Shown piece by piece: positions 8,820 through 17,494 of a DNA stretch of 62,869 nucleotides. The notes under the pieces are model-generated. The model worked only from the letters and a program-made list of their open reading frames with translations, was not told the DNA's origin and ran no database searches. Every line of letters begins with the position of its first letter. Positions within the stretch are counted from its first letter, which is position 1. A program made the translations under genes and the position numbers. Origin of the DNA: JAFGBN01 sp964394145 (lineage in GTDB: Bacteria; Chloroflexota; Dehalococcoidia; GIF9; AB-539-J10); assembly GCA_964394145.1 (NCBI GenBank), contig CAYMVL010000022.1, positions 1 through 62,869 on the forward strand, in the 5' to 3' direction.

Positions 8820-10695
8820 GATAGCTATAGTCGGGCAGCCAAATGTAGGTAAGTCCTCGTTATTGAATGCGCTGGTAGGCCCAAAAATCATAGTGTCTAA
8901 CTATCCCGGGACCACCGTGGAACTAACCCGGGCGGAAAAAGTCGTCGGGAATACCAGGATATATTTCGAGGACACACCTGGAATATACTCAATATCAGAC
9001 AGAAGTGAAGAGGAGAAGGTCACTGAAGGTGCCTTATTCCAGGAGAAGATAGATAGGGCATTAGTAATTGTCGACAGCGTCTCTCTTGACAGGAGCCTGT
9101 ACGTAGCGCTACAGATATTGGAGGCGAAGATCCCAATTATTATAGCTCTAAACTTCGTTGAGGATGCCCGCAGTAAAGGAATAATCATCGATCATGAAAA
9201 ACTGGAAAGGATACTTGATGTCCCCGTTATCCCGATAAATCCGCTGACTAAGCGAGGGATAGGCCGGCTTCTGGATGTCATTGTGAACTATGAGGACGGA
9301 GACGCGAATTCCTTTAGTGTTGAGTATGATGACCATATAGAGGAAGCAATAAGGGGACTCTCTCAACACATAGCCGGCACACTTCTACCCAAGAGATTTG
9401 TCGCCTTGAGGATTTTAGAAGATGACAGGGATTTCGAAAAGTACCTTGAAGATGAGAACATAGCTGAGCGCATAAGGCAAGGACTGGAAAAACACCCGAG
9501 AGTGTTTGAGGACATAGCAATAACAAGATATGGGACTGCCTGCTTTATCGCCGAAAAAGCCACTCAAATAATCGCTTTAGGAAAAGGTAAGAGGAAGCTT
9601 GATGACAAGATAGATGACATTCTTCTTGGTAACATCTCGGGCCCGCTAACGAGCGCTTTGTCCCTTATCGTAGTATTTGGAGTCTTGCTATATCTGGGCA
9701 ACTGGATACAGGACGCTCTTATGGGCCTGGTAGAAAGATGGCTGTCGTCTTTCAGCGGAGCAGAGGCTTCTATCATTAATATGGTGTTGGCACACGGTTT
9801 AACGGGAGTCGCGGCAGGTATTTCCATTGCCTTACCCTACGTCTTCCTGTTCTATGTGTTATTGGCACTGTTGGAAGATTCAGGTCTTCTTTCTAGATTT
9901 ACTGTTAACGCGGAAAGATTTCTGGGCAAGGTCGGGCTGCCCGGCAAGGCATTCATCCCTTTGGCGCTGGGCCTGGGCTGTACTGCACCGGCGACGACGG
10001 GTACCAGAGTGGTATCGTCTAAGAAAGAACAGTTCCATACCGCATCTTTTTTTGCTTTTGTTCCTTGTTCTTCAAGGATTGCGATAATAATGGGAGTGGT
10101 CGGGTATTTTGCTGGTATGGGATTGGCCGTTTCTGTCTTTGTCACCTTAGTAATCGCTGCCTTAATCTGGGCTTTCATCATGAAGGCGGCTACTCATCCC
10201 AAGGCGGAACCATTACTTCTAGAGTTACCTCCCTACCGTAAGCCGTTAGTCAAGAATGTTGTTGTCAAGAGCTGGCTCAGGATGAGAGAGTTCGTATACA
10301 TCGTCATACCATTCCTGATAATCGGGGGTTTGGTCTATGGCGTCCTAGATATCTATGGTCTTACTGATGTCATAGTGGGACCTCTGTCGCCAATAACTAC
10401 TTGGCTTGGCTTGCCCGACCAGACAATTATCCCCCTGATATTCGGGTTTCTACAAAAGGACTTGACCGGCGCGATGCTTGTATCCGTTCTTGGCACTGAA
10501 ATATCTTCGGTTCTAACACCCGTCCAGATTTATACATTTGGAATAGCGGCTACGGTGGGAATCCCGTGCATAATTGCCGTGGCTATGCTTATCAGAGAAT
10601 TTGGAGTGAGGCGAGCGGTAGCCCTTACCCTGGGCTCAATAGCTTATGGCCTTCTTATTGCCGGTCTTCTGTGGAGAGCTATTGTGAGTTTCTGA
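8806..10695 (+). CDS. feoB: ferrous iron transporter FeoB
   Basis: 629 residues from ATG 8806; an upstream in-frame TTG at 8791 is less likely. The N-terminal GTPase has G1 (GQPNVGKS, 10-17), the G2 threonine pair (YPGTT), and G3 (DTPG). The G4 position reads NFVE (116-119) instead of NxxD. The membrane part has both Gate motifs with the conserved Cys (LGCTAPATTGTR and VPCSSR) and many hydrophobic helices, ending in a TLGSIAYGLLIAGLL helix. FeoB moves Fe2+ into the cell, which fits an anaerobe. It overlaps the DtxR-FeoA gene and has no FeoC. It converges on serS with a 23-base gap. Confidence 0.9.
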   Translation: MKELRIAIVGQPNVGKSSLLNALVGPKIIVSNYPGTTVELTRAEKVVGNTRIYFEDTPGIYSISDRSEEEKVTEGALFQEKIDRALVIVDSVSLDRSLYVALQILEAKIPIIIALNFVEDARSKGIIIDHEKLERILDVPVIPINPLTKRGIGRLLDVIVNYEDGDANSFSVEYDDHIEEAIRGLSQHIAGTLLPKRFVALRILEDDRDFEKYLEDENIAERIRQGLEKHPRVFEDIAITRYGTACFIAEKATQIIALGKGKRKLDDKIDDILLGNISGPLTSALSLIVVFGVLLYLGNWIQDALMGLVERWLSSFSGAEASIINMVLAHGLTGVAAGISIALPYVFLFYVLLALLEDSGLLSRFTVNAERFLGKVGLPGKAFIPLALGLGCTAPATTGTRVVSSKKEQFHTASFFAFVPCSSRIAIIMGVVGYFAGMGLAVSVFVTLVIAALIWAFIMKAATHPKAEPLLLELPPYRKPLVKNVVVKSWLRMREFVYIVIPFLIIGGLVYGVLDIYGLTDVIVGPLSPITTWLGLPDQTIIPLIFGFLQKDLTGAMLVSVLGTEISSVLTPVQIYTFGIAATVGIPCIIAVAMLIREFGVRRAVALTLGSIAYGLLIAGLLWRAIVSF

Positions 10696-10718
10696 TTACA
10701 GCCTCATTGCGCCAGAAG

Positions 10719-11981
10719 TCAATTCTCAACTGCACTGGTGTGGATGTATGGCTCTAGCACCTCCGGTATCAACACGCTGCCATCGCCCTGTTGATAGTTT
10801 TCCAGCACTGCGATGAAGACCCGGGGCAAAGCCAGACCTGAACCATTGAGCGTATGAACAAGTTGCGGTTTGCCACCGGACTCAGGCCGATACCGGATGT
10901 TAGCTCGCCTCGCCTGGAAATCGCTGCAGCTGCTGCAGGAGCTTACCTCCAGCCATTCATCACAGCCGGGTGCCCACATTTGAATGTCATATGTTTTGCA
11001 GGCGGCAAAACCGAGGTCGCCGGTGCATAGCTGCACCACGCGGTAGGGTATGACTAATTTGCGGCATACATCCTCGGCATCAGCCACGAGCTTTTCCAGT
11101 TCTGCGTCGGAATTTTCCGGTTCGGTGATCTTATAAAGTTCAACTTTGTCAAACTGATGTCCTCTCTTGATGCCTCGGGTGTCTTTGCCTGCAGCCATCT
11201 TTTCGCGGCGGAAACAGGCGGTGTAAGCAACATAATAAATAGGCAGGCTCTTCACGTCCAGTATTTCATCACGGTGGAGGTTCGTTAAAGGTACCTCCGC
11301 CGTGGGTATGAACCACAGGTCATCTTCTTCATCATGGTATAGATTGTCCCCGAACTTGGGCAGATTTCCGGAGCCTATCATGCACTCTCGCTTTACCATG
11401 AAAGGAGGATAGATTTCCTTATAGCCATGCTCTCTTACATGCAGGTCTAGCATAAACGAGATTAAGGCTCGCTGAAGATGTGCCCCCAGACCTTTAAGAA
11501 CGTAAAACCGACTTCCTGATAGCTTTACTCCTCTCGGGAAGTCCACTATGTCCAGTCCCTTTCCCAGTTCCCAGTGAGGCAGGGGCTTAAAGGGAAAATC
11601 CCTCCGCTCGCCCCAGCTACGCACCACTATGTTCTCACTCTCATCTTTTCCCAGAGGCACACCGGGGTGAGGTATGTTTGGTAATTCCAGCAGTAGCGAG
11701 TCAAGCTTAATCTTAATCTGGCTGGTTTCCTCCTGCAGAGAGGCTATCCTGTCTGCTGTGCGCCTCATCTCAGAAATGAGCTCAGGGGGCTTCTCCCTGG
11801 TCTTGCCCAGTTGTTTGCTTACCTGGTTATGCTGCGCCCGTAGCTCCTCGACCTGACGGAGCAAATTCCGGTATTGTACGTCAATATTGAGAATGTTCGC
11901 TAGATCTGCCGTATTGCCTCGCTTCTCTAACTCCTGGCGGGTAAGCTCAGGGTTTTCGCGGATAAGTTTGATGTCAAGCAT
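10719..11981 (-). CDS. serS: seryl-tRNA synthetase
   Basis: 420 residues, standard for bacterial SerRS. It begins MLDIKLIRENPEL, continues into the tRNA-binding coiled-coil arm (about 30-100), then the class II core: motif 2 (YTACFRREK...DTRGIKRGHQFDKVELY) and motif 3 (NGSGLALPRVFIAVLENYQ), with the TAEVPLTN serine loop. It charges tRNA-Ser in the cytoplasm. It is last in a minus-strand run after a DUF2007 gene and lysS, 28 bases after lysS. Confidence 0.97.
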   Translation of the reverse strand: MLDIKLIRENPELTRQELEKRGNTADLANILNIDVQYRNLLRQVEELRAQHNQVSKQLGKTREKPPELISEMRRTADRIASLQEETSQIKIKLDSLLLELPNIPHPGVPLGKDESENIVVRSWGERRDFPFKPLPHWELGKGLDIVDFPRGVKLSGSRFYVLKGLGAHLQRALISFMLDLHVREHGYKEIYPPFMVKRECMIGSGNLPKFGDNLYHDEEDDLWFIPTAEVPLTNLHRDEILDVKSLPIYYVAYTACFRREKMAAGKDTRGIKRGHQFDKVELYKITEPENSDAELEKLVADAEDVCRKLVIPYRVVQLCTGDLGFAACKTYDIQMWAPGCDEWLEVSSCSSCSDFQARRANIRYRPESGGKPQLVHTLNGSGLALPRVFIAVLENYQQGDGSVLIPEVLEPYIHTSAVEN

Positions 11982-12009
11982 TCGTTCTTCCTCTTTAACC
12001 TGTTAGCAG

Positions 12010-13545
12010 TCAAGGCTCCTGCTTTGTCTTCAATTGAGGGAAAAGTATGACTTCCCGAACAGACTGCTGCCCGGTAAGCAACATCACCAGGCGGTCAATT
12101 CCCATGCCCAGTCCTCCGGTTGGCGGCATGCCGTATTCCAGAGCTTCAAGAAAATCCTCATCGGCAACCTCGATTTCCGAATCTATTTCGCCACCCAATT
12201 CAGTCGCTGCTCTTGTAAGGTCGGCCTTATGTTCCGGCGTAATATGGGCTACGCTTCCCAGTAACTGTTGGCGGCGAAATCGTTCTCTCTGGTCAATGGG
12301 GTCATTGAGTTCCGTAAAGGCGTTAGCGACTTCCATGCCCCCAACGAATCCCTCAAATCTCTCCACCAGGTGTTCATTGCCGTCCTTCCTCTTGGCCAGA
12401 GGCGACATTTCCACAGGGTAGTCTAGGAGGAAGGTTGGCTGAACGAGCTTCGGCTCAACAAAAGTGGAGATTAAATCGTCTATCAGTCTGCCTCTATCTT
12501 TACTGGTATCCACCTCCATGCGCAGGTCTTTCATTCTCGACACCAGGGAGGCAGCATCGGGATAGTCTTCGAAATCAATGCCGCAGTAATCCTTTATGGC
12601 CTGACGTAAATATAGCCTGCGCCAGGGAGGAGAGAGGTCAATGACTGCATCGCCATAAGTAATTCTCGTGGCGCCCAGGACTTTTCGACCAATATGGCAA
12701 ATCATATCCTCAACCAATTTCATCATATCGTTGTAGTCGCTGTAAGCCTGATAGCATTCCAGCAAGGTAAATTCGGGGTTATGTTTGGTGGAGATACCTT
12801 CATTACGGAAGGCACGTCCCATCTCATAGACCCTATCCAGGCCGCCTATTATGAGTCTCTTGAGGTGGAGTTCCAGGGCAATGCGCAGGTAGAGGTGTTC
12901 GTCAAGAGCATGATGATGGGTAACAAAAGGGCGTGCCAGCGCTCCGCCGGGCTGTGGCTGTAGCACCGGCGTCTCAACTTCCATGAAACCCTCCTCATTC
13001 AAGAACTCTCTTATGGCGGTGATGATACGGCTGCGGGCTATGAATATGGTTCTGCTTTCCTCGTTGGATATAAGGTCGAGGTATCTTTGCCGATAGCGTT
13101 TCTCCGCATCAACCAGGCCGTGCCATTTCTCTGGCAATGGACGAAGGGATTTGCACAACATGATGAAGTCGGCCACCTCCAGGGTGACCTCCCCCGTTCT
13201 TGTTCGAAAAATCTTCCCCTGGACGCCGATGATATCTCCAATATCAATTTCCTGAAGGAACTCGTACTTCTCTTCGCTGGCGGTATCGTAGCGGAAAGAA
13301 AGCTGTATCTTCTCTGAGCCATCGTGGATATCGAGAAAAGTCATCTTGCCCATCTTTCTTTTGGCTTTGACGCGTCCAGCGAGAGACATAGGTGTGGAGT
13401 CGTCCCCCTGTTCGAAGAGGCCTAGCGCTTCTTTAATGGTGTGGCTGCGGTGGAAAGAGCTGGGGTAAGGGTTTATGCCCCGGCCCCGAATCCTCCTCAA
13501 ACTATCCAGGCGGTGTTCAGTTATGCGCTCCAGCCTCGTGGTCAT
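12010..13545 (-). CDS. lysS: lysyl-tRNA synthetase, class II
   Basis: 511 residues. An N-terminal OB-fold anticodon-binding domain (about 50-150, VKAKRKMGKMTFLDIHD) is followed by the class II catalytic core with FMEVETPVLQ, motif 2 (RAFRNEGISTKHNPEFTLLE) and motif 3 (GLGMGIDRLVMLLT). It charges tRNA-Lys. The start sits 4 bases after the DUF2007 stop, so the genes are probably co-transcribed. Confidence 0.97.
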   Translation of the reverse strand: MTTRLERITEHRLDSLRRIRGRGINPYPSSFHRSHTIKEALGLFEQGDDSTPMSLAGRVKAKRKMGKMTFLDIHDGSEKIQLSFRYDTASEEKYEFLQEIDIGDIIGVQGKIFRTRTGEVTLEVADFIMLCKSLRPLPEKWHGLVDAEKRYRQRYLDLISNEESRTIFIARSRIITAIREFLNEEGFMEVETPVLQPQPGGALARPFVTHHHALDEHLYLRIALELHLKRLIIGGLDRVYEMGRAFRNEGISTKHNPEFTLLECYQAYSDYNDMMKLVEDMICHIGRKVLGATRITYGDAVIDLSPPWRRLYLRQAIKDYCGIDFEDYPDAASLVSRMKDLRMEVDTSKDRGRLIDDLISTFVEPKLVQPTFLLDYPVEMSPLAKRKDGNEHLVERFEGFVGGMEVANAFTELNDPIDQRERFRRQQLLGSVAHITPEHKADLTRAATELGGEIDSEIEVADEDFLEALEYGMPPTGGLGMGIDRLVMLLTGQQSVREVILFPQLKTKQEP

Positions 13546-13549
13546 GGCC

Positions 13550-13771
13550 TCAAATCCCCAGGATTTCCTTTGCTTCGGCAGCCAGATCTTTGGGCACCAA
13601 TATTCTCACTTCGCCCAGCCCGTTAACAGTAAGGCCATATACTAAGCCTGCACTCTCATAACTTAGCAAAGCTGGTATGCCCTCACTTTCCAATTTGCCT
13701 TTAAGTATTTGCGCCTCCATGTGCCGAGCAACGTGAACAGTAACCAGTTCTTCTCCCCTCTCTGCAGACAT
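13550..13771 (-). CDS. DUF2007 family putative signal-transducing protein
   Basis: 73 residues starting MSAERGEEL; a longer in-frame extension upstream looks non-coding. The sequence fits the DUF2007 fold, which resembles PII-like proteins: VTVHVARHMEAQILKGKLESEG, then PALLSYE and EVRILVPKDLAAEAKEIL. Function is unknown. It is first in the lysS-serS run and divergent from speH, sharing a 124-base intergenic region. Confidence 0.75.
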   Translation of the reverse strand: MSAERGEELVTVHVARHMEAQILKGKLESEGIPALLSYESAGLVYGLTVNGLGEVRILVPKDLAAEAKEILGI

Positions 13772-13814
13772 AGCAGCACCAAGCAGTATTTTAGCAGAAA
13801 TGTGTAGGTAAATA

Positions 13815-13843
13815 TTGATAAAGCAGGCGCATTGTAATAGAAT
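13815..13843 (+). promoter_or_regulatory. candidate sigma70 promoter for speH-speE
   Basis: TTGATA at 13815-13820, a 17-base spacer and TAGAAT at 13838-13843. Initiation near 13850 would give a leader of about 46 bases with GGGAGGG ahead of the TTG start. Confidence 0.55.
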
Positions 13844-13895
13844 TTGCCCTGTTGCCTTAGGGAGGCACAGAAATATCAAAGGGAGGGAAGGTGAT

Positions 13896-14270
13896 TTGAA
13901 TGCGCTTGGGAGACATCTGTTACTAGAACTCAAAGACTGCAATCAGGAGGTATTGAATGACTTAGATTTTCTCAAAGGCTGCCTCAATGAAGCTGCCATC
14001 GAGTGTGGTGCTACTGTGGTGGGCGAGTCCTTCTATCACTTTTCCCCTTACGGGGTGAGTGGAGTGGTCAATATTGCCGAGTCTCACATTTCCATACATA
14101 CCTGGCCTGAGTATGGCTATGCAGCCGCCGACGTTTTCACCTGCGGAGATGACGTAGAACCCCAGAAAGCAGCTAGACTGATAATTGAAAGGCTGGAGGC
14201 TAAGAACCACTCTATAATCGAACTGAGAAGGGGAATTATAGAGGAAAGCCAGGTTAGATGCATAACATAA
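13896..14270 (+). CDS. speH: S-adenosylmethionine decarboxylase proenzyme, bacterial type
   Basis: 124 residues from a TTG start at 13896. It is chosen because GGGAGGG lies upstream and the family N-terminus (ALGRHLLLEL) then falls at residue 3. The proenzyme cleaves itself at Glu-Ser to make a pyruvoyl group: AESHISIHTWPE gives Ser63 as the pyruvoyl precursor, His68 as processing residue, and Cys83 as the proton donor. It makes decarboxylated AdoMet, the aminopropyl donor for the next gene, which begins one base after this stop. Confidence 0.95.
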   Translation: MNALGRHLLLELKDCNQEVLNDLDFLKGCLNEAAIECGATVVGESFYHFSPYGVSGVVNIAESHISIHTWPEYGYAAADVFTCGDDVEPQKAARLIIERLEAKNHSIIELRRGIIEESQVRCIT

Positions 14271-14271
14271 A

Positions 14272-15195
14272 ATGAAAGATAGCGAGCCCGATAAACATAA
14301 ATGGTTTCATGACTGTATTAGCCCTGATCTTGTTATGATGCACAGCATCAGGGAGCTAATATACTCAAAGCGGACGCGGTACCAGTCCATTGACATTGTC
14401 AATACCGGAAGCTTTGGAGTCTGCCTCATCCTGGATGGGAAAATTCAGTCCAGCGAGGTGGATGAGTTTATCTACCATGAAGCCCTGGTGCACCCGGCTA
14501 TGCTTACTCACCCTGCTCCTGAGAAAGTGTTTATTGCCGGGGGAGGGGAGGGTGCAACCCTGAGGGAGGTCCTGGTACATAGGACAGTGAAAAAGGCAGT
14601 TATGGTAGATATTGATGAAGAGGTCGTGGATGCCTGCCGTCGCTTCTTGCCTTCGTTCCATCAAAATTCTTTTGATGATCCAAGGATTAGCCTTCACTTC
14701 ACTGATGCCCGGAAATATCTGGAGGAAAACGATGAGAAGTTTGATGTTATCATTATTGACCTGGTTGACCCTCTAGCCGAGGGGCCAGCGCGTTTTTTAT
14801 ATACCAAAGAGTTCTACAACGTGGTGCAGCAGAGGCTGGAGCCCGGTGGCATCATGGCGGTGCAAGCTGAGCCATCTGGCTGGAATGAGTTGGAGAACTT
14901 TGCCGCCATTGCCAGTACCCTGAGAGCTACTTTCTCCGTGGTCCGTCCTTATGAGGCATATGTGCCTTCTCTTATCAGTTTATGGGGCTTCATCTCAGCA
15001 TCTCAAAGCCTCAACCCGGCAGGGCTGACACCCGAAGAAATCGACACCAGAATCTCCGCAAGGCTGTCTAAAGAGCCGAAGTCTTATGATGGTGTTACTC
15101 ACCAGTCTATGTTCGCCCTCCCCAAGCATACTAGGCATCAATTAGCTATAATCAAGAAAATCATCACTGACAAAGAACCTATCTCCGCTTACTAA
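14272..15195 (+). CDS. speE: aminopropyltransferase, ACL5 / thermospermine-synthase-like
   Basis: 307 residues. The spermidine synthase fold is clear: SEVDEFIYHEALVHPAM, then the donor-binding motif GGGEGAT (about 90-96), VDIDEEVVDACRRF, and the catalytic region DLVDPLAEGPARFLYTKEFY. Glu93 where typical spermidine synthases have Asp, DLxDP instead of DSSDP, and a C-terminal WGFISAS segment all resemble plant ACL5 and its bacterial relatives. The product could be spermidine, thermospermine or another aminopropylated amine. It is co-transcribed with speH. Confidence 0.9.
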   Translation: MKDSEPDKHKWFHDCISPDLVMMHSIRELIYSKRTRYQSIDIVNTGSFGVCLILDGKIQSSEVDEFIYHEALVHPAMLTHPAPEKVFIAGGGEGATLREVLVHRTVKKAVMVDIDEEVVDACRRFLPSFHQNSFDDPRISLHFTDARKYLEENDEKFDVIIIDLVDPLAEGPARFLYTKEFYNVVQQRLEPGGIMAVQAEPSGWNELENFAAIASTLRATFSVVRPYEAYVPSLISLWGFISASQSLNPAGLTPEEIDTRISARLSKEPKSYDGVTHQSMFALPKHTRHQLAIIKKIITDKEPISAY

Positions 15196-15238
15196 AGCTT
15201 CTTAGCGTTCTCCGCTCCAGAAGCATTCTCCCCGGTAA

Positions 15239-15247
15239 TGTTATAAT
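15239..15247 (+). promoter_or_regulatory. extended -10 promoter for pcrA
   Basis: TGTTATAAT, a perfect extended -10 element, at 15239-15247. It overlaps the first in-frame ATG (15246), so that ATG cannot be the start on transcripts from here. Initiation near 15254 leaves about 7 bases before the ATG at 15261. Confidence 0.5.
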
Positions 15248-15260
15248 GAGCCTCAACCTC

Positions 15261-17432
15261 ATGGATATTCTAGACGGTCTCAATTCTGCTCAGAGCGAAG
15301 CTGTACAAACAATGGAAGGGCCTTTGCTCATTCTGGCTGGTCCTGGAAGCGGCAAGACCAGAGTCATCACACATAGAATTGCCTACTTGATTAGAGTCTG
15401 CGGTGCCAGTCCTTACCACATCATGGCGGTCACTTTCACTAATAAAGCTGCCCGTGAGATGAGAGAGAGACTAGTACAGCTTCTGGGTGAGGCAGTGGAA
15501 GCTTTAACGCTGGGGACTTTCCATGCTATCTGTGCTCGAATCCTTCGTCGCGATGGTAAAGGTTTAGGACTAGACTCGAGCTTTGTTATCTACGATGAAG
15601 AGGACCAGTTAAATGTTATAAAACAGGCACTTCAAGAATTGAATCTCGACTCCAAACAGTATGCTCCTCGCGCCCTGCACTCAGCCATCAGCGCTGCCAA
15701 AAGCCGTCTCATCAGCTCCGAGGAGTATGTCCACAGGGTTAATAGCTATTTTGATGAGATAGTTAACAGAGTCTACGTGCGCTATCAACAATTGCTCGGC
15801 CAGGGCCGGGCTGTAGATTTTGATGACCTGTTGATGAAGGTGGTGCAGTTGTTTCAGCGCTGTCCCGATATACTTGGTAAATACCAATCAAGGTACGTTC
15901 ACATTCTAGTAGATGAATTTCAGGACACCAATACAGTGCAGTACTTGCTTGTTAAACAACTGGCGGGAAAGTATCACAATGTCTGTGTGGTTGGAGACCC
16001 TGACCAGTCCATTTACTCCTGGAGATTTGCGGACTTGCGCAATATTCTGAGCTTTGAGAAAGACTATCCCGAGGCTAAGATAGTGCTGCTGGAGCAGAAC
16101 TATCGCTCCACCAAGACTATTCTGGAGACAGCCTCGGACATCATCTCGGCGAATACCCGGCGCAAACCCAAGAATTTGTGGACAGAGAATGAGGCTGGCG
16201 CTAAAGTGGCCATAATTGAGAGCTACAACGAAGAAGAGGAGGCGCAGTTCGTAATCAAAGAGATAGAGAGTCTGGTTAGCCAGGATCAAATGTCACTCAA
16301 AGATTTTGCGGTAATGTACCGGGTGAATGCTCAATCGCGAGCGTTGGAGGAGAACTTCGTACGCTACGGAGTGCCTTACAAGCTTGTTGGAGGCACCCGC
16401 TTTTATCAGAGGAGAGAGGTCAAGGATGTCATTGCTTACTTGAGGCTTGTCCACAATCCGCAGGACAATGTCAGCCTGACGAGGATAATGAATGTGCCCG
16501 GAAGGGGCATCGGGCAGACCACTCTTGGCAAGCTCCAGTCTTGGGCAAATGCTCGCAGCATTCCTCTGTACGATGCCTTGAAGCAGGCATCAGAAGCTGG
16601 CGTTCTCTCCTCTCATGCGGGTCAGATTTTGAAGGCATTTGCTGGCGTCGTTGATGGGCTTATCGCCGAAAGCCGTGAACTCACTCTTTCCGAACTGCTG
16701 GAAAGCTTACTGGAGCATACCGGATACCGGGAGTATATTCTGGCTAAGGAGCGTGGGGAGGAGAGATGGGAGAACATAATGGAGCTAAGAAGCGTCGTCA
16801 GGGAGTATGATGGGCTCGACCGCCAAGAAGCTTTGGCTAATTTCTTAGAGAAGGTAAGCCTGGTAGCTGATATAGATGAATTAGATGAGAAAGCTGATGC
16901 TGTGACTCTTATTACATTGCATCAGGCTAAAGGACTGGAGTTTCCTGTGGTTTTCCTGGTTGGCTTGGAAGAAGGAATTCTCCCTCACAGGAAGTCGTTC
17001 GGTGATCCCGATGAGATGGAGGAGGAGCGTCGGCTTTGCTATGTCGGTGTAACCAGGGCCAAGAAGCAAGTCTATCTGCTGCGTAGTTATCGGCGCAGTC
17101 TATTCGGCTCTGGCTCAGGGAATCCTCCGTCCCGCTTTCTGCAGGATATCTCACCGCATCTGGTAAGCACCAAAGGGTTGTGGGAGGAAAAAGCTGCCCC
17201 ATTAGCTGAAGTCTATAGTCGACCGCTAAGTCATCCTCTAGAATTTTTGGAGCTGAAAGTAGGTGATTATGTCCGTCATAGTAAGTTTGGCGATGGCATT
17301 GTTATGAACTGCCTCGCCAGCAGGGGCGATCACGAAGTGACCGTGGCCTTTGAAGAAGCTGGTATTAAGAGGCTTCTGCTCAGTCTAGCCCCTCTGGAGA
17401 AGATTGATAAGTATCCTGACTTTCCTGCCTAG
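15261..17432 (+). CDS. pcrA: UvrD/PcrA-type superfamily 1 DNA helicase
   Basis: 723 residues from ATG 15261. That start matches the family N-terminus (MDILDGLNSAQSEAV) and fits the promoter over the earlier ATG. SF1A motifs are in order: Walker A GPGSGKT, TFTNKAAREM, motif II VDEFQDTN, motif III VVGDPDQSIYSWR, motif IV EQNYRST, motif V TLHQAKGLEFPVVFL and motif VI EERRLCYVGVTRAK. A C-terminal Tudor-like region ends GDYVRHSKFGDGIVMN. It acts in nucleotide excision and mismatch repair, replication restart and RecA removal. mutL follows by 62 bases. Confidence 0.95.
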   Translation: MDILDGLNSAQSEAVQTMEGPLLILAGPGSGKTRVITHRIAYLIRVCGASPYHIMAVTFTNKAAREMRERLVQLLGEAVEALTLGTFHAICARILRRDGKGLGLDSSFVIYDEEDQLNVIKQALQELNLDSKQYAPRALHSAISAAKSRLISSEEYVHRVNSYFDEIVNRVYVRYQQLLGQGRAVDFDDLLMKVVQLFQRCPDILGKYQSRYVHILVDEFQDTNTVQYLLVKQLAGKYHNVCVVGDPDQSIYSWRFADLRNILSFEKDYPEAKIVLLEQNYRSTKTILETASDIISANTRRKPKNLWTENEAGAKVAIIESYNEEEEAQFVIKEIESLVSQDQMSLKDFAVMYRVNAQSRALEENFVRYGVPYKLVGGTRFYQRREVKDVIAYLRLVHNPQDNVSLTRIMNVPGRGIGQTTLGKLQSWANARSIPLYDALKQASEAGVLSSHAGQILKAFAGVVDGLIAESRELTLSELLESLLEHTGYREYILAKERGEERWENIMELRSVVREYDGLDRQEALANFLEKVSLVADIDELDEKADAVTLITLHQAKGLEFPVVFLVGLEEGILPHRKSFGDPDEMEEERRLCYVGVTRAKKQVYLLRSYRRSLFGSGSGNPPSRFLQDISPHLVSTKGLWEEKAAPLAEVYSRPLSHPLEFLELKVGDYVRHSKFGDGIVMNCLASRGDHEVTVAFEEAGIKRLLLSLAPLEKIDKYPDFPA

Positions 17433-17438
17433 CATTCT

Positions 17439-17461
17439 TGATATAATACACGCAAGCGTGT
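17439..17461 (+). promoter_or_regulatory. extended -10 promoter and palindrome upstream of mutL
   Basis: TGATATAAT at 17439-17447 is an extended -10. A hyphenated palindrome with 6-bp arms and 2-base centre (ACACGC/GCGTGT, 17448-17461) covers the predicted start near 17454. It could be an operator or a 5' hairpin. Confidence 0.45.
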
Positions 17462-17494
17462 AAAATATAATGAGGATATCCAAGGGGAATTAGA

